From IMG/VR virus record IMGVR_UViG_3300025636_000001, positions 1-64,000 of that record: a DNA stretch of 64,000 nucleotides; one strand, written 5' to 3'. Within the stretch, counting starts at the first letter, position 1; every line of letters begins with the position of its first letter. The notes beneath the pieces are model-generated. The model did no database searches, was not told the origin of the DNA, and worked only from the letters and a program-made list of their open reading frames with translations. Origin of the DNA: a virus. Positions 61,512-64,000 of this stretch are shown here, in pieces. Position numbers and translations under genes: made by a program.

Positions 61512-64000
61512 TTAATAACCCGTTTTACCTGTATAAAAAGGAACAACATATTTTTTCATCTCTTTTCCTTTCTTTCCAGTTGTTCCTGGATAACCGCCTG
61601 TTTGACTTAGCATCTTTAATGCATCCGCATATGGATTAGCCCCATAAGATGGAGCACCTTTTGTAGAAGAAGTTTTAGAACCAGAACCCATTATGGTTTT
61701 AATATCTTCTTCACTAAAGCCGTCTTTTTGTAGTTGTGAATAAGCGTTAGCTCTATCTGTATAACTACCATAATTGTTAGTATTAGCTGCTGATTTATTA
61801 GCAACTATTGCAGGTAAATTATCAGCCACATTTATTACACCACCAGTTGTTGGATCTATATTAAAATATGGATATAAAGTATTTAAGTTTGCTGTGTTTG
61901 CTCTATTGGTTATAGCCGTATTCATCAAACCTGTATACTGCTCCCTATCAAGATTTTTTTCATCCATATAGTTTTGCAATGTCAACTGCGTATCATCATA
62001 CAATTTAACATCTCTATCTCTTTGCTCTCTTTTACCTGCTGCTTCTAATTGAGCATTCATTGCTAAACCTCTATTAACAGTGCCTATATTTCTTTGATGA
62101 ACTTGAGCAAAAGTATTTGCATTTTGCGCAAATGCTTTACCTTGAGCTTGTGATGCTCTAGCATTAAATGATTGAGGATTACCAAATGAGGCAGCACCTT
62201 GAGTTATAATATTTAACTGTTCATTTACATCAGCAAGTTGTCTTGTAGGTTCTTCTAAAACATAATCAGCTTTAGGTATTTCTACAGCAGGTTGCCATGG
62301 TAAAAACATCTCCCTATCTCTCATTGCAATTGCAGCAAGATTATTTAAATCCTGTGTCCAGTATTCAGGGCGTAAAGGTGCTAGACTTTTAACTTCAGGA
62401 ATATCAGATTCTTTTTTCTCTTCCTCTTTTTCTTTCTTTGGTTCTGGTTTTTTTGATTCCTTTACCTGTAATGTTTGATTCAAAGTGTTGTTACCGTAAA
62501 ATCCTTCAGCTTTAGAAATTGTTTTATTATCTGCCCAGTTACCTTTTTGATCAGGTCCGCTAGCAACATAATTTAAATTAGGGTTGTCACTTTCATTATC
62601 TGCTAAAGTAACAGCTTGAAAAAATAACTGATTCATTTTAGTTGTAGCGTCATCTATTTGATAAGCTTCATACTGATCAGGATATAATTCAGCAGTTCTA
62701 TTAAACAACTTCTGAGTATTTTCATTCTTCTTTACATCAGCTGCCTTATCACTACCTTTATCTAATTGGGTTGCATACCTGTATTCATCAGGAACTAAAT
62801 CTTGAATCTTATAATTATTTTCTTGATACTTCAAAAAGTTTTGCATTGCAACATCTTTTGTTGGTATCTGATCTTCAGCTATTCCTTGAGCAAGTGCATT
62901 TGCTTTAAACGCAGCATAAGCTCTATCAGTTGTTGCTTTCCATTCAGGGGAATCAGAAGTAAATAAACGCTCTAGTTCTTGATACTGTTTGTATCCAGAA
63001 CCTAAAGATCTACCACCTTTAAACCCATCTAGATCTATTCTTCTTCCACCTATCTGTCTACCTGTAGTTCTACGTTCTGTATTAGTATTGCTTTGAGTAT
63101 TTGTATTAGTGTTTGTATTGGTGTTTTGATTTGCTGCATCTTGATTAACACTTGTTATACCAAAGTCTGTAAGATCAGGTTCATCTTGCTTTATAGCAGT
63201 ATTTCCAAAATATTTTTCTTCAAAAGCTTTATTTTTTTCTTCATCTTTTTCAAACTGGTCTTTCGCGTCTTTAAAATCAAACACACGTGGTTGAAATACT
63301 CTGGTATTATCTTGCGCTACTGTAGGTGGTATAAAATCATACTTAAATTCATAATCATTTTTACCATCTTGAGCCTTTGGTAATTCACTACCATATTTAG
63401 CCATAGGCATTTGTTGCTGTTGTCCAGCTTGTGCCATCATCTGCTGAAGAGCTGCCATTTTTGCTTGTTCTTCAGGAGGTAAAGATTGTAACATTCTTTG
63501 TGCCGCTTGCTCTGCAGTTATATTCTCAACCTTTTGAGTAAACTCTATAGGATCAATACCCATACCTATCAAATACGGATGAGATGCAAGTGGTACTCCA
63601 TCTTCAAAATTCTTTTTTGATTCTTGAGCAAAAGCCAACTTAGATAATTTATTTTGATTTTTATCAATCATTAGTTCAGCACTCTTAAATTTTATAGGAT
63701 CTATATCCTCAGAGTCCATTGCACCAATAAATTCATTAAGTTGATATTTTTTTGATATCTGTGCTGGAGTCATTTTCTTTTTTGATTCTATACCAAATTC
63801 TGCAAGCTCTCTTCTATTAAGCTTCATCTTTTGTGTATCAGAAAAAACAAATGACTGTTCTGGTAAGAACATAGGAACACCACCACTTCCATGTCTAGGA
63901 CCAGTTATATTATATAAACCAAATTGACCATCATCATTAAGATCAGTAAGAACTGTTTCTCCACCTTCAGCTTCAATATTAGCCATATCTCTAGGTACTG
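61512..64000 (-). CDS. virion protein, 5' end beyond the window
   Basis: At least 829 residues. An ATG at 63986 is available, but the frame stays open upstream to the window edge (four further codons, V-P-R-D, no stop), and the preceding NIEAEGGETV context looks like the middle of a protein. I therefore read it as partial. The start region GPRHGSGGVPMFLPEQSF followed by SDTQKMKLNRRE is a pattern seen in crAss-like structural proteins. Gln/Ala-rich segment at about 165-200 and an Asn/Thr-rich disordered one at about 290-310. Likely part of the virion interior. Confidence 0.75.
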   Translation of the reverse strand, partial: VPRDMANIEAEGGETVLTDLNDDGQFGLYNITGPRHGSGGVPMFLPEQSFVFSDTQKMKLNRRELAEFGIESKKKMTPAQISKKYQLNEFIGAMDSEDIDPIKFKSAELMIDKNQNKLSKLAFAQESKKNFEDGVPLASHPYLIGMGIDPIEFTQKVENITAEQAAQRMLQSLPPEEQAKMAALQQMMAQAGQQQQMPMAKYGSELPKAQDGKNDYEFKYDFIPPTVAQDNTRVFQPRVFDFKDAKDQFEKDEEKNKAFEEKYFGNTAIKQDEPDLTDFGITSVNQDAANQNTNTNTNTNTQSNTNTERRTTGRQIGGRRIDLDGFKGGRSLGSGYKQYQELERLFTSDSPEWKATTDRAYAAFKANALAQGIAEDQIPTKDVAMQNFLKYQENNYKIQDLVPDEYRYATQLDKGSDKAADVKKNENTQKLFNRTAELYPDQYEAYQIDDATTKMNQLFFQAVTLADNESDNPNLNYVASGPDQKGNWADNKTISKAEGFYGNNTLNQTLQVKESKKPEPKKEKEEEKKESDIPEVKSLAPLRPEYWTQDLNNLAAIAMRDREMFLPWQPAVEIPKADYVLEEPTRQLADVNEQLNIITQGAASFGNPQSFNARASQAQGKAFAQNANTFAQVHQRNIGTVNRGLAMNAQLEAAGKREQRDRDVKLYDDTQLTLQNYMDEKNLDREQYTGLMNTAITNRANTANLNTLYPYFNIDPTTGGVINVADNLPAIVANKSAANTNNYGSYTDRANAYSQLQKDGFSEEDIKTIMGSGSKTSSTKGAPSYGANPYADALKMLSQTGGYPGTTGKKGKEMKKYVVPFYTGKTGY

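Noticed and set aside
1-64000. tRNA genes
   Set aside because: I scanned by eye for cloverleaf arms and T-loop sequences (GGTTCRAATCC type) and saw none convincing. A tRNAscan run would settle this.
1-64000. Integrase, transposase or attachment sites
   Set aside because: No tyrosine or serine recombinase motif, no transposase DDE pattern and no terminal inverted repeats seen, so a lytic phage is favoured.

Overview
This 64 kb AT-rich window is a piece of a large lytic bacteriophage genome, most probably a crAss-like (Crassvirales-type) phage of a marine or aquatic Bacteroidota host. The strongest evidence is a 4701-codon minus-strand gene with the DFDID metal-binding signature inside the sequence context typical of crAss-like virion RNA polymerases (the phi14:2 gp66 type). 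Its neighbours are other giant, probably ejected virion proteins. Supporting evidence is a compact replication operon of crAss-like content: SNF2-type helicase, uracil-DNA glycosylase, DnaA-domain-IV-like protein, DnaB-type helicase, TOPRIM primase, family B DNA polymerase, PhoH and MazG. Several promoter-like boxes also fit the Bacteroidota -7 consensus TAnnTTTG. I see no tRNA, integrase, CRISPR array, terminase, portal or major capsid gene; the last three probably lie beyond the right edge.

Layout. (A) 1-22.8 kb, nearly all plus strand: replication, recombination and nucleotide-pool genes, tightly packed with many 1-20 bp overlaps and split by hairpin terminators near 7.9, 15.15, 17.24 and 22.57 kb. 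It contains one isolated minus-strand gene (2607-3026), a MoxR ATPase/VWA metallopeptidase cassette (about 9.4-15.1 kb) and a spore-photoproduct-lyase-like radical SAM gene (20.7 kb). (B) 22.8-32.2 kb, minus strand: tail fibre and receptor-binding genes, very basic small proteins and holin-like membrane proteins. (C) 32.3-38.5 kb, plus strand: a small unknown gene, class Ia ribonucleotide reductase (NrdB, NrdA), and a five-gene membrane/signalling operon with a complete histidine kinase and a stand-alone receiver. (D) 38.5-64 kb, minus strand: four giant virion-type proteins, of which the rightmost runs off the window.

How the parts fit (inference): the virion RNA polymerase and accompanying giant proteins would be packaged and injected, starting transcription of the early plus-strand region. 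That region unwinds, copies, repairs and recombines the DNA, while RNR and MazG shape nucleotide pools. The minus-strand blocks are late genes. The two-component operon sits between the nucleotide and late blocks beside membrane proteins of possible lysis function, and is the most unexpected element.

Limits: all family assignments are by eye from motifs. Many small genes have no recognisable function and are described only by what is visible.
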